NCBI GenBank assembly: GCA_041394705.1 | Contig: JAWKHS010000010.1 | Span: 186,001 to 250,000, forward strand | Reading direction: 5' to 3' | Length of the DNA stretch: 64,000 bases | Origin: Vicinamibacterales bacterium | GTDB lineage: Bacteria > Acidobacteriota > Vicinamibacteria > Vicinamibacterales > UBA2999 | Part shown: positions 10,515 to 19,903 of the stretch, one piece after another | Position numbering within the stretch: position 1 is the stretch's first letter | How the letters are laid out: each line of letters starts with the position of its first letter | Position numbers and translations under genes: made by a program | Notes under the pieces: model-generated | Database searches by the model: none | The model's input: the letters and a program-made list of their open reading frames with translations, nothing else | What the model was told of the DNA's origin: nothing

Positions 10515-11756
10515 TCAGGGCTCGACGCGGATCTCCCGGGTCCACTGCGAGTTGTCTTCCCGGCCGCTCGCAATCGCGGCATCCCGCTCCGGCTTGGTCG
10601 GCTGCACCGCGCCGGTGGCGTCGATCGCGCGCGAGACCAGGGTGTGCGTCCCGACGGAGAGGTCCGGCACCGTGAGCGACCACAGGACCCAGCCGTACTT
10701 GCCGCGGCTGGGCAGCCGTCGGACGTCCTCGGGCAGCGGGTCGATGGCGGCGCGCTGCCACGCGCCGCCGTCGATCGACACCTCGACAGCCGCGATGGGC
10801 GCCTGGCCGCCCCAGGCCGGCCCGGCGATGCGGTAGCGCCACCCGCTCCCCTGCCGGGCACGGGTCACGCGCGCCACGAGCGACTTGAGGCGGGTCTTCG
10901 AGATCGACGTATCGATCCACATCGGGCCGTCGGGTGTTGGCACCGACCGCAGCGACAGGTAGTTGCGGACCTGGTGCTGGCCCTCGTAGCGGCGGTCGAG
11001 CACCTCGATCCGTCCCAGCCACTTCACCTGGGTCATGCCGTACCAGCCGGGCACGAGCAGGCGGACCGGAAAGCCCTGGTCCCGCGGGATGGGCGCGCCG
11101 TTCAGGGCGAAGGCCAGCATCGTGTCGGGGTGCAGCGCGTCGATGAGCGAGATCGACCGGCCGTGCGGGGCCTCGTACTCGCGGTTGCCGGCCTGGAACT
11201 TCTTCTCCCGCTCCAGGTCGAGGCCCAGGAAGAGCACCTCGCGGGCCTCGGCGGTGACGCCGGCCTCTTCGAGCAGGCTCTTCAGGCCGACGCCCGTCCA
11301 CACCCCGTTCGACAGCAGGCCCGCCATGCGGTTGGACCTGGTGGAGTTGCCCGAGCACTCGAGGGTCACGGCCTCGTCGCGGCGGTCCGTCCGCGCCTTC
11401 AACTGGTCCAGCGTCATCTCGAGCGGGCGCTGCACGAAGCCGCCGACGCGCAGCCGGTAGCTGGCCGGATCGACCTCGGGCGCGCGCGTCTGCGAGAACG
11501 CGTAGTGCTCGTCCGCCGGCGTCACCCAGCGCGTGAGGGTCCGGAGGTCGTAGCACTTGGCCCGGGGGGTCGTCTCCGAGGCCTCGATCCTGAACGACGA
11601 GGTGTAGTCGGTGAGGACCACCGGCTCCTCGCCGTCCTGCACGGCCCAGGCCCAGTCGGGAATCCCCAGGGCCGCCAGGCCGGCCAGGCCGGCGGCATCG
11701 GTCAACAGCTGTCGTCGGGAATACACGTGCGTCACACCGGATGCCCTCTGCGCCAT
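10515..11756 (-). CDS. Tat-exported sulfite oxidase-type molybdopterin enzyme
   Basis: 413-aa oxidoreductase with a twin-arginine signal (SRRQLL at residues 13-18 followed by a short alanine/glycine-rich hydrophobic stretch), so a folded molybdenum enzyme exported to the periplasm. The molybdopterin-binding domain carries the conserved cysteine ligand Cys134 in TLECSGN. A C-terminal immunoglobulin-like dimerisation domain spans about residues 290-413 (VEVSIDGG, WSLTVPDLSVGTHTL). It is expected to oxidise sulfite or a similar substrate with a c-type cytochrome acceptor. No cytochrome or heme domain is fused and none is adjacent. GTG codons at 11735 and 11726 are alternative starts that still keep the Tat motif. 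Confidence 0.88.
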   Translation of the reverse strand: MAQRASGVTHVYSRRQLLTDAAGLAGLAALGIPDWAWAVQDGEEPVVLTDYTSSFRIEASETTPRAKCYDLRTLTRWVTPADEHYAFSQTRAPEVDPASYRLRVGGFVQRPLEMTLDQLKARTDRRDEAVTLECSGNSTRSNRMAGLLSNGVWTGVGLKSLLEEAGVTAEAREVLFLGLDLEREKKFQAGNREYEAPHGRSISLIDALHPDTMLAFALNGAPIPRDQGFPVRLLVPGWYGMTQVKWLGRIEVLDRRYEGQHQVRNYLSLRSVPTPDGPMWIDTSISKTRLKSLVARVTRARQGSGWRYRIAGPAWGGQAPIAAVEVSIDGGAWQRAAIDPLPEDVRRLPSRGKYGWVLWSLTVPDLSVGTHTLVSRAIDATGAVQPTKPERDAAIASGREDNSQWTREIRVEP

Positions 11757-11814
11757 GGTAGCCCGTCGGGCGCGGCCGTCGCGAGCGCGCGACCCGGCGG
11801 AGCGGCCGCCGGCG

Positions 11815-13746
11815 TCACTGCGCGCGCGCGGCGTCGGCCACGAGCCGCCGGATCTCCTCCATGCCGAACGGCTTGCCGATGCGGCGGTTGGGCACCGTCT
11901 TGAGGAACGCCTCGAACTCCCGGTCGAACACGCCGCCGCTCATGAAGACGACGCGGACGGCCAGTTCCGGAGACCGATCGCGGAGCCGGCGGAAGAACTC
12001 GATGCCGGACATGGCCGGCATCGCGACGTCCACGAAGATCACCTCGAAGCTCGCCCCGCCCTCGATGAGCGCCAGGGCGTCGCTGGCGTCCGTGGTGGTC
12101 TTCACGTCGGCGCCCGGCAGCATGCGGGCGATCACGTCGATGAGCAGCGGCTCGTCGTCCACGGCGAGCACCCGGACGCCGGCCGGCACCTCGACGCCGG
12201 GCTGGACCTGGCCGGCCGGCATGCGCACGGCCGCGGCGGGCAGGACGACGCGGAAGCACGAGCCCGCGCCCGGCGTGCTCTCGACCGCGATCTCTCCCCC
12301 GACCGACACGACGATGCCGTGGCAGATCGCGAGCCCGAGCCCTGTTCCGCCGTCGTCCCGCTTGGTGGTGAAGAACGGCTCGAAGATGTGGCCGCGGACA
12401 TCGGGCGCGATGCCGCTTCCGGTGTCGCGCACCTCGATGACGACACGGCCCCGGGCGTCGACCGCGGTCGTGACGGTCACGGCGTTCTCGGCCACGCGCC
12501 CGGGCGCGATGGCCTGGACGGCGTTGGTGAGCAGGTTCAGCACGATCTGGCCCAGGCGGACCGGGTTGATCGCGGCCGGCGGGACCGGCATCAGGCGGCG
12601 CTCGACGTGCGCGCGCGTCTTGAACTCGTGCACGGTGGCCCGGAGTGCCCACTCGATGGTCGCCACGACGTCTGCGGGGCCGGCGTCGTCGCTCGCGGGC
12701 CGGGCGAAGGCCTTGAGGTCGGACACGATCTGGCCGATCCGTCCGGCGGCCGACTCGACGTCGCCGAGCGCCGCGGTCATGTGCGCCAGGTCCGCGCCGG
12801 CCGGCCCGGCATCGGCGTCCGCGGCGACCGCGGACCGCCGCGCCAGAATCGACTTCACGTAGTCCGTGTTGGCGACGACGACGGCGAGGGGGTTGTTCAC
12901 CTCGTGCGCCACGCCCGCCGCCATGGTGCCGATCGACGCGAGCCGCTCGGTGAGCTCGAGCCGCGCCCTGAGCTCCTGGCGCTCGGTGACGTCGCTGAAC
13001 ACCATCACGGCCCCGAGGGTGCGCCTCGAGCGGGAATCGATCACGGGCGCGGCGCTGTCCGTGACGACATGCGGCGCCCGCGTCGCGAGGTTCACGAGCC
13101 GCCCCTCGTCGACGCTGACCGTCTCGCCGGTGCGGAGCGCCCGCAGCACGGGCAGTTCCCAATCGGGCGCCTCGCCCTCGAAGCGCAGCACCTCGCTGAC
13201 GGGCTTGCCGACGCTCGGCCCCACCGGCGCGCCGGTGAGCGCCGCCGCGGCGGCGTTCATGAACGCGACGCGGCCGTCGAGCCCCACCGCGACGACGGCG
13301 TCCGCAATCGACTCGAGCGTCGCCGAGAACCACTCTTCCCGTTCGCGCTGGCGGCGCTCCATGTCGTGGCGGACCAGCGAGACCTCGACGGCGGTCCGCA
13401 GTTCCGCGGCCTTGACCGGCTTCAACAGGTACCCGTGCGGAAGGGTGGCCTTCGCCCGCTGCAGCGTCGTCTCGTCGGCGTGCGCGGTCAGGAAGACCAC
13501 GGGCACGTCGTAGCGGGCTTTCAGCGCTTCGGCGGTCTCGATGCCGTCGCGGTTGCCCTCGATCCGGATGTCCATCAGGACGAGGTGGGGGGGGCGCTCC
13601 GCGGCGCGCGCCAGCGCCTCGTCCGCGGAGGCGGCAAGGGCCGCGCCCGTGAACCCGAAGTCGCTCAGGGTGTGCTTGAGGTCGAGGGCGACGAGCCGCT
13701 CGTCCTCCACGATCAGGATCGGGCGGGGTTCAGCTGCGGCGTTCAC
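11815..13746 (-). CDS. Hybrid histidine kinase (REC-PAS-HisKA-HATPase-REC)
   Basis: 643-aa signalling protein. An N-terminal receiver domain has Asp59 in LVLMDIRIEG and a KP lysine near residue 109. A PAS domain covers about 135-255. HisKA has the phospho-acceptor His281 in GVAHEVNNP. The HATPase domain shows DTGSGI and GGTGLGLAI. A C-terminal receiver domain has its aspartate in VIFVDVAMP. The GTG start overlaps the stop of the upstream kinase (GTGA), so the two are translationally coupled. An N-terminal receiver preceding PAS-HisKA suggests it can be phosphorylated by the partner kinase. No DNA-binding output domain is encoded nearby. Confidence 0.9.
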   Translation of the reverse strand: MNAAAEPRPILIVEDERLVALDLKHTLSDFGFTGAALAASADEALARAAERPPHLVLMDIRIEGNRDGIETAEALKARYDVPVVFLTAHADETTLQRAKATLPHGYLLKPVKAAELRTAVEVSLVRHDMERRQREREEWFSATLESIADAVVAVGLDGRVAFMNAAAAALTGAPVGPSVGKPVSEVLRFEGEAPDWELPVLRALRTGETVSVDEGRLVNLATRAPHVVTDSAAPVIDSRSRRTLGAVMVFSDVTERQELRARLELTERLASIGTMAAGVAHEVNNPLAVVVANTDYVKSILARRSAVAADADAGPAGADLAHMTAALGDVESAAGRIGQIVSDLKAFARPASDDAGPADVVATIEWALRATVHEFKTRAHVERRLMPVPPAAINPVRLGQIVLNLLTNAVQAIAPGRVAENAVTVTTAVDARGRVVIEVRDTGSGIAPDVRGHIFEPFFTTKRDDGGTGLGLAICHGIVVSVGGEIAVESTPGAGSCFRVVLPAAAVRMPAGQVQPGVEVPAGVRVLAVDDEPLLIDVIARMLPGADVKTTTDASDALALIEGGASFEVIFVDVAMPAMSGIEFFRRLRDRSPELAVRVVFMSGGVFDREFEAFLKTVPNRRIGKPFGMEEIRRLVADAARAQ

Positions 13747-14816
13747 GGGGACTCCTGGGGGAAGGACAGGGTGTAGCTCGTGCCGGGCGACTCGGTCACC
13801 TCGAGGGCCCCGTGCACCTGTTCGACGAGCGTCCTGACGAGCGTCTGGCCCACGGACCGGTCCGCGGCGTCGCCCGACGGGTGGAGGCCCACGCCGTCGT
13901 CGGCGACGGTCAGGGCGATCCGGCCGTCCACGGTGGCGAGGCGAACGCTGATGGCACCCGGCCGCTCGTCCGGGAAGGCGTGCTTGAAGGCGTTGGTCAC
14001 GAGCTCGTTGACGATGAGACCGCAGGGGATGGCCTTGTCCACCCGGAGCGACAGCGGCTCGAGGTCGAACCGCACCTGGACGCGTTCCGAGCCCAGGCCC
14101 TGCTGCAGGCCCGTGACCAGGGTGCGGACGTAGTCGGAGAAGGGCACCCGCGCGTAGTCGCCCGCGCGGTACAGCTGCTCGTGCACGAGGCCGATCGCCT
14201 GGACGCGCGTCTGGCACTCCACGAGGGCGGTCCTCGCCGCCTCGTCGGCCACGGTGCGCCGCTGCATGTTGATGAGGCTCGAGATCACCTGGAGGTTGTT
14301 CTTGACCCGGTGATGGATCTCCTGGAGGAGGATCTCGCGCTCCCGCAGGTTCGCCTTGAGCGCGTCGGCGGCCTCGATGGCCTGACGGGCCTCCCGCCGC
14401 TCCTCGGCGACCCGCAACCGCTCGCTGATGTCCCGGATGGCCGCCGTCACGAAGACGCCGTCCGCCGTCACGATCGGCCCCAGGCTGATCTCGGCGGGAA
14501 ACTCGCTGCCGTCCTTTCGAAGGGCGTGGAGCGCGCTGCTGGCGCCCATGGGCCGGATGCGCGGCTCGCGGCTGTATCCCTGCCGGGACGCCGGATGCGC
14601 GCGGCGGTAGCGCTCGGGCACGAGTTCCTCGATGGGCCGGCCCACGAGATCGCCCTTCGCGTAGCCGAACAGCGTCCGCGCCTGCTGGTTGGCCAGGCGG
14701 ATCACGCCGTCGGGACCGACGATGACCATGGCGTCCGGTGCCGACTCCAGGAACGCGGGCAGGCCGGCGCCCAACGCCTCGAGGCCCCCGGGCCAGACGG
14801 TCCCCTGGTCAGCCAT
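13743..14816 (-). CDS. PAS-domain histidine kinase, HisKA_2 type
   Basis: 357-aa soluble kinase. A PAS sensor with a PAC segment covers about residues 20-135 (APDAMVIVGPDGVIRLANQQ, then KDGSEFPAEISLGP). A short coiled coil leads to a HisKA_2 dimerisation/phosphoacceptor region with His168-His169 in EIHHRVKNNLQ, then a HATPase domain (NELVTNAFKHAF, VADDGVGL). There is no transmembrane segment, so the stimulus is cytosolic. ATG 14816 is chosen over the in-frame GTG 14825 because the AAGGCGG stretch sits at a workable distance only from the ATG. It overlaps the downstream hybrid kinase by 4 nt. This type often phosphorylates separate receivers, and the partner begins with one. Confidence 0.9.
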   Translation of the reverse strand: MADQGTVWPGGLEALGAGLPAFLESAPDAMVIVGPDGVIRLANQQARTLFGYAKGDLVGRPIEELVPERYRRAHPASRQGYSREPRIRPMGASSALHALRKDGSEFPAEISLGPIVTADGVFVTAAIRDISERLRVAEERREARQAIEAADALKANLREREILLQEIHHRVKNNLQVISSLINMQRRTVADEAARTALVECQTRVQAIGLVHEQLYRAGDYARVPFSDYVRTLVTGLQQGLGSERVQVRFDLEPLSLRVDKAIPCGLIVNELVTNAFKHAFPDERPGAISVRLATVDGRIALTVADDGVGLHPSGDAADRSVGQTLVRTLVEQVHGALEVTESPGTSYTLSFPQESP

Positions 14817-14936
14817 CGACCGCACCCGCCTTGATGGACATCACGCTCATCGGAGAATCGACCGACCGCGCCGATGACTCAAGCCCTCCGGACGCCGCGT
14901 GTGCCAGTTCGTGCAACAGCGCCGTGCCCGTCTCGC

Positions 14937-17066
14937 CTAGAGGGTGGGCGTGACGCCCAGATGGTACAGCAGAAACGCGTAGATGTCGGCCGTGGTCTCG
15001 ATCTGCTTCCTCGTGTTGCTGGCGCCGTGGCCGCTCCTGGTGTCGATGCGGATGAGGACCGGCGCCGGACCGCCCTGCCGCTCCTGCAGGGTCGCGGCGT
15101 ACTTGAACGAGTGCGCGGGCACCACGCGGTCGTCGTGGTCGGCCGTGGTCACGAGCGTCGCCGGATACCGGGTGCCGGCCTTCAGGTTGTGCAGAGGCGA
15201 GTAGGCGTACAGCGCCTTGAACTCCTCGGGATCGTCGCTGGACCCGTAGTCCGGTATCCAGTTCCACCCGATGGTGAACGTGTGGAACCGCAGCATGTCC
15301 ATCACGCCCACCTGCGGGATGGCCACGGCGAAGAGATCGGGGCGCTGGTTCATCACGGCCCCCACGAGCAGTCCTCCGTTCGACCCGCCGGTCATCGCCA
15401 GCCGCGTCGGTGACGTGTAGCGGTTCGCGATCAGCCATTCCGCCGCGGCGATGAAGTCGTCGAAGACGTTCTGCTTCCGGAGCTTCGTCCCGGCGTCGTG
15501 CCAGGCCTCGCCGTACTCGGCGCCCCCACGGATGTTCACCGACGCGTAGACGACGCCCTGTTCGAGCAGCGCCACCCGCAGGGCGCTGAAGCCCGGCGCG
15601 GTCGTGATGTTGAAGCCGCCGTAGCCGTACATCAGCGTGGGATGCGCCCCGGTCTTCTGAAGGCCCTTCTTGTGGGTGAGGAACATCGGCACCTTCGTGC
15701 CGTCCTTGCTCGTGACGAAGACCTCCGTGACCTCGTAGTCGCCGGCCCGGAAGCCCGGGATGATCACCTCGCGGAACGGGCTGACGGCGCGCGTGGCCAC
15801 GTCGTAGCGGAAGATGGTCGGCGGGTAGTTGAACGACGTGTAGGTGAAGAAGATCGCGGGATCGTCGCGCCGGCCGCCCAGGCCCGTGACCGTGCCGGGA
15901 CCGGGCAGCGCCAGCTCGTGCTCGAGCGTCCCGTCCATCGCGAAGACGTACGACCGCGAAGTGACGTCCTTGAGGTAGGTCGCGAAGAGCTTGCCGCCCC
16001 CCGTGGCCACGCCGTCGAGCGGCTCGGGCCGCTCCGGCAGGACGTCCCGCCATGACGGCTCGTCGGGATGCGCCGGGTCGAACAGGAACACGCGGCCGTT
16101 GGGCGCCTTGCGGTCCGTGTAGACGAGGAAGTGCGGCCCGATGTTGTCGACGACGGTGAAGGTGTCGTCGCCGATCTCGGCCACGATCGGCCGGAACGTG
16201 CGGTCCTTCGAGGCCAGGTCGCGGAAGAAGACGGCGTTGCCCTTCTTGCCCTTGCCCCTGTCCGAGACCGTCAGGATGAGGTATCGCTCGTCCTCGGTCG
16301 TCTCCACCGTGTGGAAGCGCTCGGGGTTGGCCGCGTCCGCGAACACGAGCTCATCGGCCGATTGCGGGGTGCCGACGCGATGGAAGAACACCTGGTGGTC
16401 GACGTTCTTCGTCGAGAGCTCCTTGCCCTTCTCCGGAGCCGGATACCGGCTGTAGAAGAAGCCGTCGCCCGCCCACGCCGCTCCGGACACCTTGACCCAC
16501 TCGACGGTGTCGACCAGCGGCTGCGTCGTCCGGAGGTCGAGCACCCTGTAGGTGTTCCAGTCGGAGCCGCCTTCCGACAGGCCGTACACCGCGCGGGTAC
16601 CGTCCCCCGACACGGCGAAGACGCCGAGCTTCGTCGTCCCGTCGGGCGAGAGCGTGTTCGGATCGAGCACGACCTCGGGCGGACCGTCGAGCCCCCGCTG
16701 GCGGTAGATCACGGCCTGGTTCTGCAGGCCGTCGTTCTTCGAGAAGTAGTAGGTGTCGCCGCGACGGAACGGCTCGCCGTACTTCGGGTAGTCGTAGAGC
16801 GCCTCCAGGCGCGCGGCCAGGGCCGCCCGGAACGGGATCGTCGCCAGGTGGGCCGAGGTGACGGCGTTCTGCGCCTCGACCCACGCGGCCGTCTCGGCCG
16901 ATGTGTCGTCCTCGAGCCAGCGGTAGGGATCGGGCACCGCCGTGCCGTGATAGGTGTCGACCTCGTCGCCTTTCCGGGTGGGAGGATAGGTCACCGACGG
17001 CGGCTCCGGCGCGGAGCAGCCTGCGGCTGCCGCGAGCGCGGCGGCGGCCAGGACGAGTCGCGGCAT
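14937..17066 (-). CDS. Prolyl oligopeptidase lipoprotein (S9A)
   Basis: 709-aa exported serine peptidase. The N-terminus is a lipoprotein signal ending in the lipobox AAGC near residue 16. Then come the family N-terminal motif PDPYRWLEDD, a seven-bladed propeller, and the hydrolase domain with nucleophile motif GGSNGG, acid motif DHDDRV and histidine motif SGHGAS. This set is diagnostic of prolyl oligopeptidase rather than the dipeptidyl peptidase branch. It cleaves small proline-containing peptides after proline, here in the periplasm. It lies 10 nt after the D-aminoacylase-like gene, so peptide degradation functions appear co-transcribed. A TACACT hexamer 24 nt upstream of the start could be a private promoter. 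Confidence 0.93.
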   Translation of the reverse strand: MPRLVLAAAALAAAAGCSAPEPPSVTYPPTRKGDEVDTYHGTAVPDPYRWLEDDTSAETAAWVEAQNAVTSAHLATIPFRAALAARLEALYDYPKYGEPFRRGDTYYFSKNDGLQNQAVIYRQRGLDGPPEVVLDPNTLSPDGTTKLGVFAVSGDGTRAVYGLSEGGSDWNTYRVLDLRTTQPLVDTVEWVKVSGAAWAGDGFFYSRYPAPEKGKELSTKNVDHQVFFHRVGTPQSADELVFADAANPERFHTVETTEDERYLILTVSDRGKGKKGNAVFFRDLASKDRTFRPIVAEIGDDTFTVVDNIGPHFLVYTDRKAPNGRVFLFDPAHPDEPSWRDVLPERPEPLDGVATGGGKLFATYLKDVTSRSYVFAMDGTLEHELALPGPGTVTGLGGRRDDPAIFFTYTSFNYPPTIFRYDVATRAVSPFREVIIPGFRAGDYEVTEVFVTSKDGTKVPMFLTHKKGLQKTGAHPTLMYGYGGFNITTAPGFSALRVALLEQGVVYASVNIRGGAEYGEAWHDAGTKLRKQNVFDDFIAAAEWLIANRYTSPTRLAMTGGSNGGLLVGAVMNQRPDLFAVAIPQVGVMDMLRFHTFTIGWNWIPDYGSSDDPEEFKALYAYSPLHNLKAGTRYPATLVTTADHDDRVVPAHSFKYAATLQERQGGPAPVLIRIDTRSGHGASNTRKQIETTADIYAFLLYHLGVTPTL

Positions 17067-17076
17067 GGCGGCATCC

Positions 17077-18816
17077 TCAGCGCGCGCCAGTGTACCCCGG
17101 CCCACGGAGGGCCCGGCCGGGGCGGGCCGCCGTGATCGCCCCGTCGGCCACCACGGCCTGCCCGTTCACGAAGACGTGGCGCATCCCCGTCGAGTAGTGG
17201 TTCGGATCCTCGAACGTCGCCACGTCCTGGACGGTGGCGGGGTCGAAGACGACCAGGTCGGCCATCAGGCCTGGGCGCACGATGCCTCGGTCCGTGATCC
17301 CCACGCGGATGGCTGCCTGCGAGGACGCCTTTCGGACGGCGTCTTCCAACGTCAGGACGTGATCCTCGCGGACGTACTTCGCCAGCACCCGCGTGAAGGT
17401 GCCCCAGGCACGGGGATGGGACTTCGACTCCGAGAGCGGCCCGTCCTCGGCGCGGGCGCCGGAGTCGGTGTCGAAGGACACCCACGGCGTCTTCATCGCG
17501 GCGACGACGTCGGCGTCGGTCATGATCGAGATGATCACGGACGACTCGGCGTGGTCGGCGATCACGAGGTCCATCGCGGCATCGCGCGGGTCCTTCCCCA
17601 TCGCCTTGCCGATCTCGACGAAGTTCATGCCCTCGTATTTCCGGAGCGACGGGTCCAGCACCGAGCTCAGCATCACGCCCGCCGGGCCGCCCGAGCCGTA
17701 CCACTGGTTCTCGTACGGGGCGTTGGGATCGTCCATGTCCCGCTTCACGCGGGCGCGGGTCCCGGGATCCTTCAACCGCGCGATCATGGCGTCGGCGCCG
17801 CCCTCCCTCACCCATACCGGCAGGCACGCGTCGAGCCCGTTCGAGGCGCGGGTGTAGGGGTAGATGTTCGCGGAGACGCGCAGCCCGCGGGCGCGCGCCT
17901 CCTCCAGCCGGGCGAGGATGGCCGGCATCCGTCCCCAGTTCGCCTTGTAGGCCGTCTTCAGGTGCCAGATCTCGGCCGGGATGTTCGCGCGTTCCGCGAT
18001 CGCCAGCACCTCCCCGATCGACTCGTCGATCTTGTTGGCCTCGGAGCGCTGGTGCGTGATGTAGATGCCGCCGTACTCGGCGGCGGTCCTGGCCAGCTCG
18101 ACGAGCTCGTCGGTGGACGAGAAGCGGTTCGGCACGTACTGGAGCGACGAGCTCACGCCGAGCGCGCCCTGCTGCATGGCCTCGGCGACGAGCCGCTTCA
18201 TCTCGGTCAGTTCCCCGGCCGAGGCCGGGCGATCCTCCTGGCCGATGACGTAATCGCGCAGCCCGCCAGAGCCCACGAACGTGCCGATGTTCACGGCCGA
18301 CGTGGACCGCGCCAGGCGCGCGAAGTACTCGTCCAGCGTGCGCCAGTCCTGGACGATCTTGAAGAAGTCGTAGCTGGCCTTGCGCCCCTCCATCATCCGG
18401 TCGTTCACGGGCGCAATCGACCCGCCCTCGCCCGTGATCTCGGTGGTGATGCCCTGGGTGATCTTGCTGGCCACCCGGCTGTCCACGAGCACGTTGAACT
18501 CGGACTGGCCGAGCAGGTCGATGAAGCCCGGCGCCACCACCAGGTTGGACGCGTCGATGCGGGTGCCCGCCTCGGCGCGCGAGAGATTCCCGAGGGCGGT
18601 GATGCGGTCGCCCGTGATGCCGACGTCGGCCTTGAACCAGGGCGCGCCGGTGCCGTCCACCACGCGGCCGTTGGCGATGACGACGTCGAAGCGCTGCGGC
18701 GCCGCCGCCGGGGCGGCCCCGTCCGCGGGCGTAGAGGCCGGAGGCGATCCGCCGCACGCGACGGCCAGCGACGCGAGGACCAGGACGGCGAACGAGCGAG
18801 GCGCGGGTGCGATCAT
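17077..18816 (-). CDS. D-aminoacylase-like amidohydrolase lipoprotein lacking the HxH motif
   Basis: 579-aa exported protein with lipobox LAVAC (Cys21). The amidohydrolase fold matches N-acyl-D-amino-acid deacylases: FDVVIANGRVVDGTG at the start, the metal-site histidines in YITHQRSE and IWHLK, and the aspartate motif SFDTDSG. The strand-1 HxH that normally follows PGFID is replaced by LLGQSEF at about residues 101-107, so at least one metal site is changed. A leaderless-type start is likely: TACAAT ends 7 nt before the ATG at 18816. It heads a unit with the prolyl oligopeptidase. Expected substrates are N-acyl amino acids or small peptides, but the altered metal site makes the reaction uncertain. 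Confidence 0.83.
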   Translation of the reverse strand: MIAPAPRSFAVLVLASLAVACGGSPPASTPADGAAPAAAPQRFDVVIANGRVVDGTGAPWFKADVGITGDRITALGNLSRAEAGTRIDASNLVVAPGFIDLLGQSEFNVLVDSRVASKITQGITTEITGEGGSIAPVNDRMMEGRKASYDFFKIVQDWRTLDEYFARLARSTSAVNIGTFVGSGGLRDYVIGQEDRPASAGELTEMKRLVAEAMQQGALGVSSSLQYVPNRFSSTDELVELARTAAEYGGIYITHQRSEANKIDESIGEVLAIAERANIPAEIWHLKTAYKANWGRMPAILARLEEARARGLRVSANIYPYTRASNGLDACLPVWVREGGADAMIARLKDPGTRARVKRDMDDPNAPYENQWYGSGGPAGVMLSSVLDPSLRKYEGMNFVEIGKAMGKDPRDAAMDLVIADHAESSVIISIMTDADVVAAMKTPWVSFDTDSGARAEDGPLSESKSHPRAWGTFTRVLAKYVREDHVLTLEDAVRKASSQAAIRVGITDRGIVRPGLMADLVVFDPATVQDVATFEDPNHYSTGMRHVFVNGQAVVADGAITAARPGRALRGPGYTGAR

Positions 18817-18823
18817 GGCGCCG

Positions 18824-18829
18824 ATTGTA
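18824..18829 (-). promoter_or_regulatory. -10-like hexamer TACAAT, leaderless-type
   Basis: TACAAT on the minus strand ends 7 nt before the start codon at 18816, and no Shine-Dalgarno lies between. It differs from the sigma70 consensus TATAAT at one base. This gene and the divergent gene starting at 18905 have mirror-image arrangements in an 88-nt intergenic region. Confidence 0.55.
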
Positions 18830-18891
18830 GCGTCCGGACGGCGACGGTCGCACGGGCGCGCACGGTCCCGTTGGCTGGCAGGGGCCCGCGC

Positions 18892-18897
18892 TAGACT
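18892..18897 (+). promoter_or_regulatory. -10-like hexamer TAGACT, leaderless-type
   Basis: TAGACT ends 7 nt before the ATG at 18905. TTGGCT at 18871-18876 could serve as a -35 with a short 15-nt spacer. No Shine-Dalgarno is present. Predicted transcription start falls on or beside the start codon. Confidence 0.5.
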
Positions 18898-18904
18898 GGG
18901 CCGC

Positions 18905-19903
18905 ATGCACGAGCGTGGTCGCCGGGGGCTGGCCGTCGTGCTGGTCCTGGCCGCGGCGTCCATGCTGCTGGCTCGCCAGCCGGCCGCCGTCGACGCCGCC
19001 GGCGCCTGGACCGCACGGCCCTACCGGGGCGTCACCGTCATGGCCCGGAGCTGGTCCACGCCCCGCCCGATCCGCGCGCACATCGCCGTGGTGGACCTGT
19101 CGGCGCGAGGCATCCGCGTGTCCGTCACGCCGCCGGGCGGCAGCCGCGAGGTGGTCCGTGAGACCACCGTGAACGCCCTCGCGCACGCCGGCGCCCAGCT
19201 GGCCGTGAACGGCCACTTCTTCCTGCCCTTCCCCTCCGACGACGCCGATGCCTGGGTCATCGGCCTGGCCGCCTCGGAGGGCCGCGTCTACTCCGCCTTC
19301 GAAGCGCCGGAGCAGAACTTCGCCATCGTCGCCGACGCGCCGGCCCTCCGCTTCGACAGACGCCAGCGCGCGCGTCTCGTGCACCGCCGCCCCGGCGGCG
19401 ACGGGCGCCTCGTGCGCGAGCGGGGCGCCGTGTGGAACGCCGTGGCCGGCTCGGCCCAGATCGTGACGGGCGGCACGGTCACGATCCCCGTCTACCGCGA
19501 TGCCGCGCACCCCGGCGGCGCGCTCGTCCCCGGCCCCGACGGCCGCTACTCGAACGCCCGCTCGTGGTACGACGTCGTGACCGCGCGCACCGTGGCGGGC
19601 CTGTCGCGGGACCGGCGACGCCTCACCCTGTTCACGGTCGACGCACGCGGGGGGAGCGAGGGCATGACCCTTCCAGAGATCGCGGTGATGCTCGTCCGCG
19701 ACTTCGGCGTGTGGGACGCCATCAACCTGGACGGTGGCGGATCGACCTCCATGGCCTGGCGGGATCCCGCCACGGGCGAGGCCACGCTCCTGAACACGTC
19801 GTCGGACTCGCCAGGCGGCCGGCGCGTGGCGACCAACCTGCTCGTGTTCGCCGAGCCGGTCGCCGACGGAGGGACCGGACGCGGGGCCGCGCCTATTCCA
19901 TGA
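18905..19903 (+). CDS. Exported phosphodiester glycosidase-family protein (NAGPA domain)
   Basis: 332-aa protein with an N-terminal signal segment (about residues 8-31) and a domain of the NAGPA/phosphodiester glycosidase family. Diagnostic stretches are QLAVNGHFF, GSAQIVTGG and the C-terminal signature DAINLDGGGSTSM. Family members remove N-acetylglucosamine from phosphodiester-linked sugars or act on exopolysaccharide; the substrate here is unknown. The last 11 nt overlap the 3' end of the opposing unknown gene, an unusual convergent overlap that leaves no room for a terminator. Confidence 0.85.
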   Translation: MHERGRRGLAVVLVLAAASMLLARQPAAVDAAGAWTARPYRGVTVMARSWSTPRPIRAHIAVVDLSARGIRVSVTPPGGSREVVRETTVNALAHAGAQLAVNGHFFLPFPSDDADAWVIGLAASEGRVYSAFEAPEQNFAIVADAPALRFDRRQRARLVHRRPGGDGRLVRERGAVWNAVAGSAQIVTGGTVTIPVYRDAAHPGGALVPGPDGRYSNARSWYDVVTARTVAGLSRDRRRLTLFTVDARGGSEGMTLPEIAVMLVRDFGVWDAINLDGGGSTSMAWRDPATGEATLLNTSSDSPGGRRVATNLLVFAEPVADGGTGRGAAPIP

